A stretch of 17,578 bases of DNA from Minisyncoccus sp023229485 (GCA_041663645.1 JBAYMH010000011.1:1-17578); one strand, 5' to 3'. Shown: positions 6,257-13,509, counted from the first letter of the stretch. Translations and numbers: made by a program. Notes: generated from the sequence alone by a model not told the origin.

Positions 6257-6823
6257 ATGGATTTTTTCTTATATTTAGTTGCTTGTATATATTTTTTTTC
6301 ACCTGCGTATTGTGCAAATGCTGCACCTCCATTGGTTGCTGGAAATTCAAGGTTTTTTAAAAATCTAGCAGGACCTATTGACTTTAATCATAAATTCTTA
6401 GGGGCTCCAATATTAGGTAATCATAAAACTTGGCGGGGATTATTATCTGAACTTATTGTTGGAACTGGGTATTTTCAAATTTTTTACTTTTCCCATGTTT
6501 TTTTTAATCTTAATTTATACCCGATTATCGGTTTTCATCCTAGTCCGTTAGATGCCTTAATTGTTGGTTTTTTGTTGTCGGTTGGTACGGTTTTTGGTGA
6601 TTTGTTGTTTGCTTTCATAAAACGCCGGTTAAAAATTAAGCCGGGACAACCCTTTATACCATTTGATCAAATAAATTATTGCTTAGGGTGCTTTATTGTG
6701 TTGCAACCTTTTTATCATTTTGATTCACTTTTTTGGCTAATCATTATTCCTCTTACTTTTTTTGTTCATATAGTATTTAATCGAATTGGTTATAATTTAG
6801 GCTTGCATAAAGCAAAATGGTAA
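6257..6823 (+). CDS. CDP-archaeol synthase-like (CarS/DUF46) membrane CTP-transferase
   Basis: 188 residues with about four or five membrane segments. It resembles the CarS (DUF46) branch of the CdsA superfamily, which in archaea transfers CMP from CTP to unsaturated archaetidic acid. Visible motifs are LGNHKTWRG (about 53-61), FGDLLFAFIKRRLKIKPGQPF (about 113-133, with D115 and the basic run) and FDQINY (136-141), all matching CarS hallmarks. In a bacterium with acyl-ester lipids the likely role is activating phosphatidic acid as CDP-diacylglycerol, which fits the adjacent plsY; the substrate is not shown by sequence. The gene starts 6 nt after plsY, so they are probably one transcript. No Shine-Dalgarno is seen. 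Confidence 0.75.
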   Translation: MDFFLYLVACIYFFSPAYCANAAPPLVAGNSRFFKNLAGPIDFNHKFLGAPILGNHKTWRGLLSELIVGTGYFQIFYFSHVFFNLNLYPIIGFHPSPLDALIVGFLLSVGTVFGDLLFAFIKRRLKIKPGQPFIPFDQINYCLGCFIVLQPFYHFDSLFWLIIIPLTFFVHIVFNRIGYNLGLHKAKW

Positions 6824-6868
6824 TATAATGTTAATGAATGAATAATTTTAATAATTAAAGATAAAAAT

Positions 6869-7519
6869 ATGAAAGAACTAATTGATGCTTTTATAACAAG
6901 TTTTTCTGGAGGACTTCCGTCATTGATTTGGGGTGTAGTTATTTTTTTTATTGGGTGGTTTATCGCCAAAAGAATAAAAAAGGTTGTTAAAAGTGTTCTT
7001 GATAGGATTAGAATTAATCAAATGTTAAAAACGCTCGGATGGGAAGAATTTTTTGATCGATACGATACAAAACTTGATATGTCTGGATTTATCGGATCTA
7101 TCATTGAGTTTTTCTTCGTAATCGTTTTCTTAAGCATATCACTTGAAATTATAAAACTTGACCAAATCAATATCATATTACAAGAAGTAATTAATTATTT
7201 TCCAAATATTTTTATTTCAATCTTAATTTTTATACTTGCAATATTTTTGGCTGATTTTTCGAAAAAAATTGTCTTAGTTAAAATGGAGAAAAGGAAAATG
7301 AGCTATTCGGGAATCGTGGGTAATATTGTTGCTACAAGTACTTGGATAATTTGCACCTTGGCCATTTTATATCAGTTGCAAATTGTGCAAACTTTGATTT
7401 TAACTATTTTTATTGGGTTTATTGCTTTATTAATATTAATTTTCGGATTATCTTTTGGCTTAGGTGGCAAAGACATGGCAACAAGAATACTTAAAGATTT
7501 AGAAGAAAAAGTAAAATAA
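6869..7519 (+). CDS. MscS-like / conserved TM-helix membrane protein
   Basis: 216 residues with about five hydrophobic helices. The N-terminal segment SLIWGVVIFFIGWFIAKRI matches the conserved TM-helix repeats of small-conductance mechanosensitive channel relatives. The C-terminal end FGLSFGLGGKDMATRILKDL closely resembles the pore-lining TM3 and gate signature of MscS (FGLGGKxxA). The soluble beta domain that follows TM3 in true MscS is absent, so the protein stops just after the pore helix. A role in osmotic stress release is plausible but unproven. The 45-nt gap before it contains a TATAAT (6824-6829) that may allow separate transcription. It sits within the lipid gene string. Confidence 0.7.
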   Translation: MKELIDAFITSFSGGLPSLIWGVVIFFIGWFIAKRIKKVVKSVLDRIRINQMLKTLGWEEFFDRYDTKLDMSGFIGSIIEFFFVIVFLSISLEIIKLDQINIILQEVINYFPNIFISILIFILAIFLADFSKKIVLVKMEKRKMSYSGIVGNIVATSTWIICTLAILYQLQIVQTLILTIFIGFIALLILIFGLSFGLGGKDMATRILKDLEEKVK

Positions 7520-7546
7520 TCTAAATATCCGCAATCCTTTAATTAT

Positions 7547-9337
7547 ATGGAAGAAATATCTCAAATTGAATTACAAAAAATGATAGTCTCGTCCTGTGAA
7601 AGAGTGGATAGAGATAAAGAACAAGTAAATAAGATTAATGTTTTTCCTGTTCCAGATCAAGATACTGGAAGCAATTTAGCTGCAACTTTACTTGGTGTAA
7701 AAGATGCAATTGAAGATAAGGAATTTAATAATATTGGCGAACTTGGAGATAGTGCCATGGATGGAGCACTTATTGCTGCCCAAGGAAATACTGGTATTAT
7801 CTATACTGGCTGGCTAGCCGGGTTCTTTGGAGCGTTACCAAGAGAGAAAAATTTAGATACAAAAAAATTAGCAGTTGCTTTTGAAAGTGGCTATACTCGT
7901 GCCGTTGATTCTGTTCAAAACCCAAAAGAGGGGACTATTCTTGATGTAATGCGGGCTTTTGCCTATTCTTTTCGAGAAAATAGTGAAGAGGATAATATTA
8001 TTAAAGTATTTAGTATCGCACTTCGAAAGGCAAATACTGCTTTGCTCGAAACTCCTAATCATATGGAAATACTTCGAACTGCAGGCGTTGTTGACGCTGG
8101 AGGATTAGGCTTTTTAATGATTATTGAGACTTATTTTGATATATTAAAGCTTTACTCTGATGAGGATATTGAAGAATTGATTCTTGCCACAGGAGATAAT
8201 GAGGATGAAGAAATGGCTACAAAAAGGTTTATACAAATAATTTCAAACCGTTTTGAGGTCGTTTCTCTTTTGACTAATACTGATTATAAGATGGAAAAAA
8301 TACGCTCTAAGTTACACCATCTTGGTAATTGTCTTGATGTGATTCAAATAGGGAACAAAACAAAAATACATATTCATACCGACAGTCCATATGAAATCAG
8401 GGATATAATAAAAGAGATGGGCGATATCGAAAACTTAAAAATACAGGACATGGCAAAAGAGGTTGCTGGAGAAAAATCGATTGAAAAGGTTTCTATCGGA
8501 ATAGTAATTGATGAAAGGGCAGGACTTGGACAAAAAATAATTCAACACTACAATATAGAAATCATACCATTCAAAATTGATTGGCCAGAAGGGGAGACGC
8601 TCGGAGGAAATAGTGTTTGTGAAAAAATAAAAGAAGCAAAAAAGCAGGGAATCACAAATAAACCCAAAATTAACCCTATTTCATCAGAATTTTTCTTTGA
8701 AGCTTACAAAAATCAACTTGAAAAATTTGAAAAGGTTTTATGTATTGTTTCTAGCTCAAAGCTTTCCAGTAATTATGATTCAGCCGTAAGGGCAAAAGAA
8801 ATGCTGCCACTTAATGATCGCGAAAGGGTATTTGTAATTGATTCAAAAAATATAAGTGCAGGACAATCGCTGGTCGTCCTAAGAGCACTGGAATTGATTA
8901 AAGAGTTACGTAATATGGATGAAATTGTAAAAAGATTAACTAACTTTGTTCCGAAAATTAATGTCTATGGAATTTTAGAAAATACTAATTGGTGGAAAAA
9001 AGAATCAAAAAGCTTTTGGTTTCAAAAAAAAGAAACCTACTATTCTTTGGTTGAAATGAGAGATGGAAAAATGACTCCAATTGAAAAAATCAAATCATCT
9101 GACCTTGTTGATGTTTTATTTAAAAAGATTGCAAAAATTTCTAATCGAGAAATTAAAAAAGGAGGAAGAATGAGGGCTGTTATTGCCCATGGAGATAATC
9201 CTGAAGACGCTCAAGAACTTCGAAAGAAATTAAAAACAATAACCAAAACAGAGGTTCCTTTTGTAACTATAACTGATCCAGTGACTAGTATTAATGCATG
9301 TCCTGAAAGCTTAATCGTAGGATGGGTGATAAAATAG
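7547..9337 (+). CDS. fakA: FakA-type fatty acid kinase fused to a divergent DegV domain
   Basis: 596 residues in three parts. Residues 1-200 form a DhaL/DAK2 ATP-binding domain with NVFPVPDQDTGSN (31-43; D37 and D39 bind Mg-ATP), ALIAAQGNTG and the RTAGVVDAGG motif (about 177-186). Residues 220-305 match the FakA C-terminal region (RFEVVSLL...IHIHTDSP). Residues 312-596 are DegV-like, starting SIGIVIDERAGL. In FakAB systems FakA phosphorylates a fatty acid held by a separate DegV protein (FakB), giving acyl-phosphate. The fused DegV domain keeps SSSKLSSNYDSA, but its TSQPS motif is replaced by PISSE and the terminal G-x-H-x-GPGA histidine motif is lost. It may therefore be structural or have another ligand. 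Two full fakB genes follow. No Shine-Dalgarno is visible. Confidence 0.88.
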   Translation: MEEISQIELQKMIVSSCERVDRDKEQVNKINVFPVPDQDTGSNLAATLLGVKDAIEDKEFNNIGELGDSAMDGALIAAQGNTGIIYTGWLAGFFGALPREKNLDTKKLAVAFESGYTRAVDSVQNPKEGTILDVMRAFAYSFRENSEEDNIIKVFSIALRKANTALLETPNHMEILRTAGVVDAGGLGFLMIIETYFDILKLYSDEDIEELILATGDNEDEEMATKRFIQIISNRFEVVSLLTNTDYKMEKIRSKLHHLGNCLDVIQIGNKTKIHIHTDSPYEIRDIIKEMGDIENLKIQDMAKEVAGEKSIEKVSIGIVIDERAGLGQKIIQHYNIEIIPFKIDWPEGETLGGNSVCEKIKEAKKQGITNKPKINPISSEFFFEAYKNQLEKFEKVLCIVSSSKLSSNYDSAVRAKEMLPLNDRERVFVIDSKNISAGQSLVVLRALELIKELRNMDEIVKRLTNFVPKINVYGILENTNWWKKESKSFWFQKKETYYSLVEMRDGKMTPIEKIKSSDLVDVLFKKIAKISNREIKKGGRMRAVIAHGDNPEDAQELRKKLKTITKTEVPFVTITDPVTSINACPESLIVGWVIK

Positions 9338-9344
9338 AAGGATC

Positions 9345-9528
9345 GCATAAAATTTAGATAAGTTTGCAATTCTTGTTTTGATATTTCTTTTTCTCCGACA
9401 TAAATTCTTTGCTAAGAATTTAACTGCTTGCTTTCAGTCGTCGTTGGCAGAAAAGCAACCCTCCTGAGGCGGGTAAAGAGGCGAAGAAAAAGAAATATCA
9501 AAACGAATTGCATTTATGAAATTTTAGC
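9345..9528. repeat. Long inverted repeat between fakA and the first fakB
   Basis: The left arm (9345-9394) and right arm (9485-9528) pair almost throughout, with a core of GATATTTCTTTTTCT and its complement. Within the loop, AAATTCTT-TGCT-AAGAATTT (9402-9421) is a perfect hairpin, and CCTC-CTGAG-type GC-rich segments follow. Read on the minus strand the inner hairpin has an AGCA loop followed by ATGTCGGAG and the outer arm. This resembles the end of the two-hairpin elements after tRNA-Pro and tRNA-Lys. The stretch fills most of the 269-nt gap. It could be an attenuator, processing site or small mobile element. Confidence 0.7.
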
Positions 9529-9606
9529 GTGCCAAGAGGGAAGATTTGATCTTTTCTATCATATCAATAATAAAAGAAAAGAGAATAAATAGAATCGAAA
9601 AACAAA

Positions 9607-10500
9607 ATGGAAAAAATAAATAAAAAACGTATTGGAATAGTGTCGGATGAAACATTGGATTTGCCGGAGGAAATGATTAAACAGTTTAATATTTCAGTTG
9701 CAAAATATAAAGTTGATTATCAGAATATGATCGACTTAGAAGGTGATGTTTATCAAAAAATGAGACAAGCAGAAAAGGAGGGAAAGCCTAGCTTAATCAA
9801 AACTTCGCAACCATCTATCAATGAATTCCTTAAACAATATAAGGAAAAGTTAAATGAGTTTGAGGAAATTTTTTGTTTTACGATTTCTTCAAAAGTTTCT
9901 GGGGCATACAACTCAGCACTTCAAGCAATTAAGTTTTTACAATCTGATTTGCAAAAAAAGGTTATCGTTGTTGATTCTGAGGGGGGAACTGGCGAATTGG
10001 GTCTATTGATTTTGCGTGCAATAAAAATGATTAATGAAACTAAGTTAAATATTTCTGAAATTAATGAGAGGTTGATTAAAGAAGTTAAAAATATAAAATT
10101 AATTGCTTTTTATGATAAAGCTAAATGGCTTGAAACAAGTGGTAGGATACCAAAATTTATTCCAATGGTTGGAATGGAAAAATTAACTGGAATAAAACCC
10201 TTGCTCGGTCTTCGAGGTGGAAAACTAACTATTATCGGAGTAAAAAGAAATGTAAAAAATTTGGCAGACAACCTTGCCGATGAGTTTAAAAAGCGAACTG
10301 AAAAAATAAGGCAAAATGGGAAAAAAGTATTAGTAGGCATTACTCATGCTGATGCACCCGAGAATGCAAATCGACTAAAAGAAATAATCGAAAGTTTAGG
10401 TAATGTTGAGGTTGTTTTTATTAATCGCCTATGTACAGCAATTGGCGGACATGCGGGGCCGGGAGCAATCGCTCTCTCTTGGGATGAAAATGAAAATTAA
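9607..10500 (+). CDS. fakB: DegV-family fatty acid-binding protein FakB (copy 1)
   Basis: 297 residues, a full-length DegV protein. DegV/FakB proteins bind one fatty acid and present its carboxylate to FakA for phosphorylation. The binding motifs are intact: KTSQPS (65-70), ISSKVSGAYNSAL (93-105), and a C-terminal GGHAGPGA with H282, the positions that hold the carboxyl head group in characterised FakB proteins. The N-terminal IVSDETLDLP is the family's usual start (normally TDSTxDLP). It follows the FakA fusion across a gap filled by a large inverted repeat. Together with the next gene it gives two FakB proteins that may differ in chain preference (saturated versus unsaturated), as in staphylococci; this split is inference. 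No Shine-Dalgarno is visible. Confidence 0.88.
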   Translation: MEKINKKRIGIVSDETLDLPEEMIKQFNISVAKYKVDYQNMIDLEGDVYQKMRQAEKEGKPSLIKTSQPSINEFLKQYKEKLNEFEEIFCFTISSKVSGAYNSALQAIKFLQSDLQKKVIVVDSEGGTGELGLLILRAIKMINETKLNISEINERLIKEVKNIKLIAFYDKAKWLETSGRIPKFIPMVGMEKLTGIKPLLGLRGGKLTIIGVKRNVKNLADNLADEFKKRTEKIRQNGKKVLVGITHADAPENANRLKEIIESLGNVEVVFINRLCTAIGGHAGPGAIALSWDENEN

Positions 10501-10503
10501 TCA

Positions 10504-10532
10504 TTGCAACATTCTTAATCTTGAATTAAAAT
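10504..10532 (+). promoter_or_regulatory. Promoter for the second fakB, predicted leaderless
   Basis: TTGCAA (10504-10509) and TAAAAT (10527-10532) are 17 nt apart. The predicted start, about 7 nt downstream, falls at or next to the ATG at 10540, so the mRNA would have almost no leader. Confidence 0.4.
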
Positions 10533-10539
10533 TATATAT

Positions 10540-11418
10540 ATGAAACCTTTAAATATAATTATTGGAACTAGTGCGTCAATCACAAAAGATATAATTGAAA
10601 AATATGGATTTATTGTCGTTGATTTCAAATTAATTTGGGAAGGTGAAGAAAATATTATAGGAGATAATATTTTTGATAAAATGAGGGAGGTTGCTAAAAC
10701 AAAAATAACTGGAGGTCCAAAAACTTCTCAGCCATCCATCGGTGTTTATAAAAACTCATTTGAAGAAGGACTTCGGTCAGCAGAAGAAGTTATCTGTATT
10801 ACTATTAGCTCTAAACTTTCAGGTGCCTACAACTCAGCATTTCAAGCTATTAAAATGTTAACTCCTGAAGATCAAAAAAGAGTTTTTTTGTTTGACTCTT
10901 TAAACGCCGATGCAGCAGAGTCATTTATTGCCATTCAAGCTGCTAAGCTTTCTTCTGAAGGATTGCGTAGTGAAAAAATTATTGAAGAATTAAAAGATTA
11001 TTCGAAAAATATAAAACTTTTTGCAGCACTTGAAAGTGCTGATTGGCTTGAAGCAGGAGGAAGAATAAATCACTCCTTGGCCATGCTAGTAAATCAGATG
11101 CAAAAAATAGGAATGAGACCTATCCTTATGATTAAGGACGGAGAAATAAAGCCGTCAACTCTTAAAATGCAAGCAAGTAATACTTCGTCTGCAATACTAA
11201 AAGAGCTTGATGTCCAGATAAAAGAACCTCTATTACAAGGAAAAATTTGCCGAATAATTATTAGTCATGCTGGGGTACCAGAAGATGCTGAAAAAATTAA
11301 AAACTCTATTTTAGAAAAATATAAAGAAAAAGTAGAAATAGAATTCATTAGTTTAACTAGTTGTGTTATCGGTGCTCATGTTGGACCAGGAGCACTTATT
11401 TGTTGTGTTACTAAATAA
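10540..11418 (+). CDS. fakB: DegV-family fatty acid-binding protein FakB (copy 2)
   Basis: 292 residues, clearly paralogous to the preceding gene. KTSQPSIG (61-68), ISSKLSGAYNSAF (89-101) and GAHVGPGA (H280) are all conserved. The residues between these motifs differ widely from copy 1, so this is an old duplication rather than a recent repeat. The N-terminus reads IIGTSASITKDIIEKYG, lacking the usual DST/DLP signature, which may change one wall of the lipid pocket. It is expected to supply lipid-loaded substrate to the FakA kinase. The gap to copy 1 is 39 nt and to the next plsY-type gene 20 nt. No Shine-Dalgarno is visible. Confidence 0.87.
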   Translation: MKPLNIIIGTSASITKDIIEKYGFIVVDFKLIWEGEENIIGDNIFDKMREVAKTKITGGPKTSQPSIGVYKNSFEEGLRSAEEVICITISSKLSGAYNSAFQAIKMLTPEDQKRVFLFDSLNADAAESFIAIQAAKLSSEGLRSEKIIEELKDYSKNIKLFAALESADWLEAGGRINHSLAMLVNQMQKIGMRPILMIKDGEIKPSTLKMQASNTSSAILKELDVQIKEPLLQGKICRIIISHAGVPEDAEKIKNSILEKYKEKVEIEFISLTSCVIGAHVGPGALICCVTK

Positions 11419-11438
11419 TCAGTAAGTTTAAGTAATCC

Positions 11439-12113
11439 ATGGAAGATATAATTATTTATATTTTAATCGCAATATTTTCATTTGGGCTGGGATCTATTCC
11501 TTTTGCTTATTTTTTTGGAAAATTTGCACTAAAAGAAGATTTACGTAATTCTGGCTCAAAAAATACAGGAGCATTAAATACTCTACGTGCCTCTAGTCGA
11601 AAATATGGTTCAGTAATAGGAGTGTTGTCCTTTCTCTGTGTGTTCCTTTTGGATGCTGGCAAGGCAGTATTGGCTGCCTATTTAGCTACTGGCCTTATAA
11701 ACGATCAGCTAGTTGCGATAACGATTGCTACTTTTTTTGTGGTCTTAGGGCATAACTATTCTCCATTTCTTAATTTCAAAGGGGGAAGGGGAGCTGCTTC
11801 TTTTTTTGGGGTAATATTATTTTATAATCCAAAGGCATTTATAGGTTATCTTATCGTACTTCTTTCCTGTATGTTTATCGGGGAAGTAATCGCCAAAAGA
11901 CCAGCAAGTAAAAAATTCTTTAAACGAGCTATTTCAAATCAAATAATCGGAAGAATGGTTGGTGAAATAATTGGAGTTTTTTATATCGGACTCGTGGCTC
12001 CACAATTATTTTTAGCGGCACTTGTCACGACTCCACTTATAATTATTGCCCATACAACACGCATAAAAGATCAAATTAAAAAGATTAAAGCTAAAACATA
12101 TTTAAATGATTAA
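11439..12113 (+). CDS. plsY: PlsY-family acyltransferase, second copy with C-terminal extension
   Basis: 224 residues, somewhat longer than the 199-residue copy. The active motifs are retained with changes: GSKNTGALN (39-47) in place of GSGNVGGTN, and FKGGRGAAS (113-121) in place of FKGGKAVSA, with Arg for Lys. HNYSPFLNF before the second motif is typical of PlsY. A basic segment (KRPASKKFFKRA) interrupts the later helices. It probably acylates glycerol-3-phosphate or a related polyol using acyl-phosphate from the Fak proteins encoded just upstream. Different substrate preference from copy 1 is possible but unproven. Its end overlaps the next gene by 8 nt, indicating translational coupling. 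Confidence 0.83.
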   Translation: MEDIIIYILIAIFSFGLGSIPFAYFFGKFALKEDLRNSGSKNTGALNTLRASSRKYGSVIGVLSFLCVFLLDAGKAVLAAYLATGLINDQLVAITIATFFVVLGHNYSPFLNFKGGRGAASFFGVILFYNPKAFIGYLIVLLSCMFIGEVIAKRPASKKFFKRAISNQIIGRMVGEIIGVFYIGLVAPQLFLAALVTTPLIIIAHTTRIKDQIKKIKAKTYLND

Positions 12114-12990
12114 TGATTTTTTTATTTATTTCCTTTTTGTTGTTAGTGGCTACATAATAGGCCTTTTGCCATTTGAACATTTAGTCGGCCGGTTTAAAGA
12201 TGATGATAAGGATTATAATTGGCGTAATGCGGCTATCTTTTCTTTAAGTCTTTTAAAGGGATTTCTTGCGGTATTTCTTCCTTTTTTGTTTGGAGCACCG
12301 CTTCAAGTTCAAGCTTTCTGTGGAATTGCCAGCATTATCGGACAAAGCTGGTCTCCTTTTTTGAGTTTTAAAGAAGAGAAAATTTTTCCGGTTTTAATTG
12401 GAGCATTAATTCTATTATATCTCCCGACTGTTTTGATTATGTGTCTAGTTTGTCTTATTTTTTCTATGCTTTGGAGTGCCTCTGTTGCTATTATGATTTC
12501 TATCTTGCTTGGAGTTATGATGTCTTTTGCTAATATTGACCTTTGGAGCTCATTTTCTCTATTATTCTGTGCATTAGTTATTTTAATATTAAAACGACTA
12601 CTTCCACTTAATGCTATTTTCCCATTAAAAGAGAGAAAAGACTTAATTGAGAATAGAATTTTTTTCGATCAAGATAATGTTCCGCTCTTTAAAGTTAAAA
12701 TGAGGAAAAAAACTAATGCTATTAGTGAAGGGAACCATCTTGCTGAAGTAAACAGTTACAATAAAGACACCTTGCTTTCGATTAAAGATAATGGGATTAA
12801 GCCCAAAAAAAAGCCTATTCCTAAAATACCAAAAAAAAGAATAGCTAAAACAACTATTTCGAAGACTAAAAAAGTATTACAAAATAAAAAAACATCAAAA
12901 AAAACATCAAAAATAAAATCAACAATAGCCAAAAAAGTGCGAAAGCCTCAAATAAAAAAAGCTCGGGACCGAAAAAAACTTGAAAAATAA
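12106..12990 (+). CDS. PlsY-like membrane protein with lost active site and lysine-rich tail
   Basis: 294 residues. Residues 1-185 follow the PlsY plan of hydrophobic helices, and SWSPFLSFKEEKIFPVL (81-97) aligns with SPFLNFKGGR of the preceding protein. However, the GGK/GGR catalytic motif is EEK, and the GSxNxGxxN motif is replaced by DYNWRNAAIF (36-45). Acyltransferase activity is therefore unlikely. Residues from about 195 are cytoplasmic in style and become extremely basic after about 231, with repeated KKP, KKT and KTSK, like histone-H1-type tails. Binding to nucleic acid or to acidic lipid is a guess. It overlaps the preceding gene by 8 nt and precedes tRNA-Arg by 26 nt, probably sharing a transcript with both. 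Confidence 0.72.
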   Translation: MINDFFIYFLFVVSGYIIGLLPFEHLVGRFKDDDKDYNWRNAAIFSLSLLKGFLAVFLPFLFGAPLQVQAFCGIASIIGQSWSPFLSFKEEKIFPVLIGALILLYLPTVLIMCLVCLIFSMLWSASVAIMISILLGVMMSFANIDLWSSFSLLFCALVILILKRLLPLNAIFPLKERKDLIENRIFFDQDNVPLFKVKMRKKTNAISEGNHLAEVNSYNKDTLLSIKDNGIKPKKKPIPKIPKKRIAKTTISKTKKVLQNKKTSKKTSKIKSTIAKKVRKPQIKKARDRKKLEK

Positions 12991-13016
12991 GTATAAATAC
13001 TATAAAAAGTATCTAT

Positions 13017-13088
13017 GCCCCCGTAGCTCAACGGATAGAGTGTCGGTCTTCGAAACCGCAGATGGGGGTTCGATTCCCTCCAGGGGCA
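13017..13088 (+). tRNA. tRNA-Arg(TCG)
   Basis: A 72-nt cloverleaf. The acceptor GCCCCCG/CAGGGGC has one C-A mismatch at position 6. The D-arm is GCTC-AACGGATA-GAGT, with an A at position 20 as expected for arginine tRNAs. The anticodon stem closes on loop CTTCGAA, giving anticodon TCG. The T-arm is GGGGG-TTCGATT-CCCTC and the discriminator is A. CCA is not encoded. It probably ends the lipid-operon transcript, since the preceding stop is 26 nt away and a strong hairpin follows. Confidence 0.93.
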
Positions 13089-13089
13089 C

Positions 13090-13128
13090 ATATACAAAAA
13101 CAATCCTTTATGGATTGTTTTTGTATAT
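13090..13128 (+). terminator. Long perfect hairpin after tRNA-Arg
   Basis: A 17-bp perfect stem (13090-13106 with 13112-13128) with loop TTTAT. The 3' arm ends in TTTTTGTATATAT, so termination is plausible, although the T-run is inside the stem rather than after it. It could also be an RNase processing signal for tRNA release. Confidence 0.6.
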
Positions 13129-13138
13129 ATAGAACCAC

Positions 13139-13224
13139 TGGAGGGAATCGAAGGAAGTCAGTTTTCTTAATAAAAAAACTATTTCTTAGAAATAGTTACC
13201 TTATTGTTGTTTTCGGATTCCTCC
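13139..13224 (+). ncRNA. Possible divergent tRNA-linked element (copy D) after tRNA-Arg
   Basis: TGGAGGGAATCGAA (13139-13152) is an exact 14-nt antisense copy of the tRNA-Arg T-arm 3' half (13069-13082). It continues as GGAAGTCAG, like the other elements. One inner hairpin, AACTATTTC-TTA-GAAATAGTT, is present, and TTCGGATTCCTCC (13212-13224) could pair with the antisense arm with two bulges. The span of 86 nt is close to the 81 nt of the better copies. It overlaps the 3' end of the small minus-strand gene. Confidence 0.35.
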
Positions 13225-13319
13225 GAATCACCAGAATCATCATGAAAAGTTCCATATAACGGACATTCTGTGTCTCTGCATTTTTCGCAAATCGTATTAC
13301 AAAAAGTTTCTTTGTTCAT
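13179..13319 (-). CDS. Small cysteine-rich protein, 46 residues
   Basis: The frame starts at an ATG (13319) and ends at TAG (13179-13181). The N-terminal half carries a compact cysteine set, F-C-NTI-C-EK-C-RDTE-C-PLYG (C7, C11, C14, C19), a plausible single zinc- or iron-binding site. The C-terminal half is acidic and serine-rich, then turns basic (KVTISKK). GGAG lies 11 nt before the ATG, the only convincing Shine-Dalgarno in the window, and a promoter with a perfect TTGACA lies upstream. These two signals make it likelier than a chance frame. No homologue is recognised. A regulatory or metal-binding role is possible but unsupported beyond the cysteines. Confidence 0.62.
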   Translation of the reverse strand: MNKETFCNTICEKCRDTECPLYGTFHDDSGDSEESENNNKVTISKK

Positions 13320-13348
13320 TGTTTATTTTACTCCAAGGTTCTTTCTAT

Positions 13349-13376
13349 ATAATATATAATTATCTTTCTTTGTCAA
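13349..13376 (-). promoter_or_regulatory. Strong promoter for the small Cys-rich gene
   Basis: On the minus strand a perfect TTGACA (13371-13376) and TATTAT (13349-13354) are 16 nt apart, leaving a leader of about 20 nt with GGAG. It is the best -35 match in the window. Confidence 0.6.
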
Positions 13377-13509
13377 TGTATCAAGCATACTAATTTTATA
13401 CTTATATGCTTAAATTTTAGTTAATTTATGATAAATTAAATACTTTATACTTTTTTTCTTTTTTGTCAATAAAAAATCCTAGAATTACCTTTTAATATGG
13501 CTTTTGCTC

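Noticed and set aside
13062..13259. 65-codon plus-strand frame
   Set aside because: It begins inside tRNA-Arg and runs through a terminator-like hairpin and antisense to the small Cys-rich gene.
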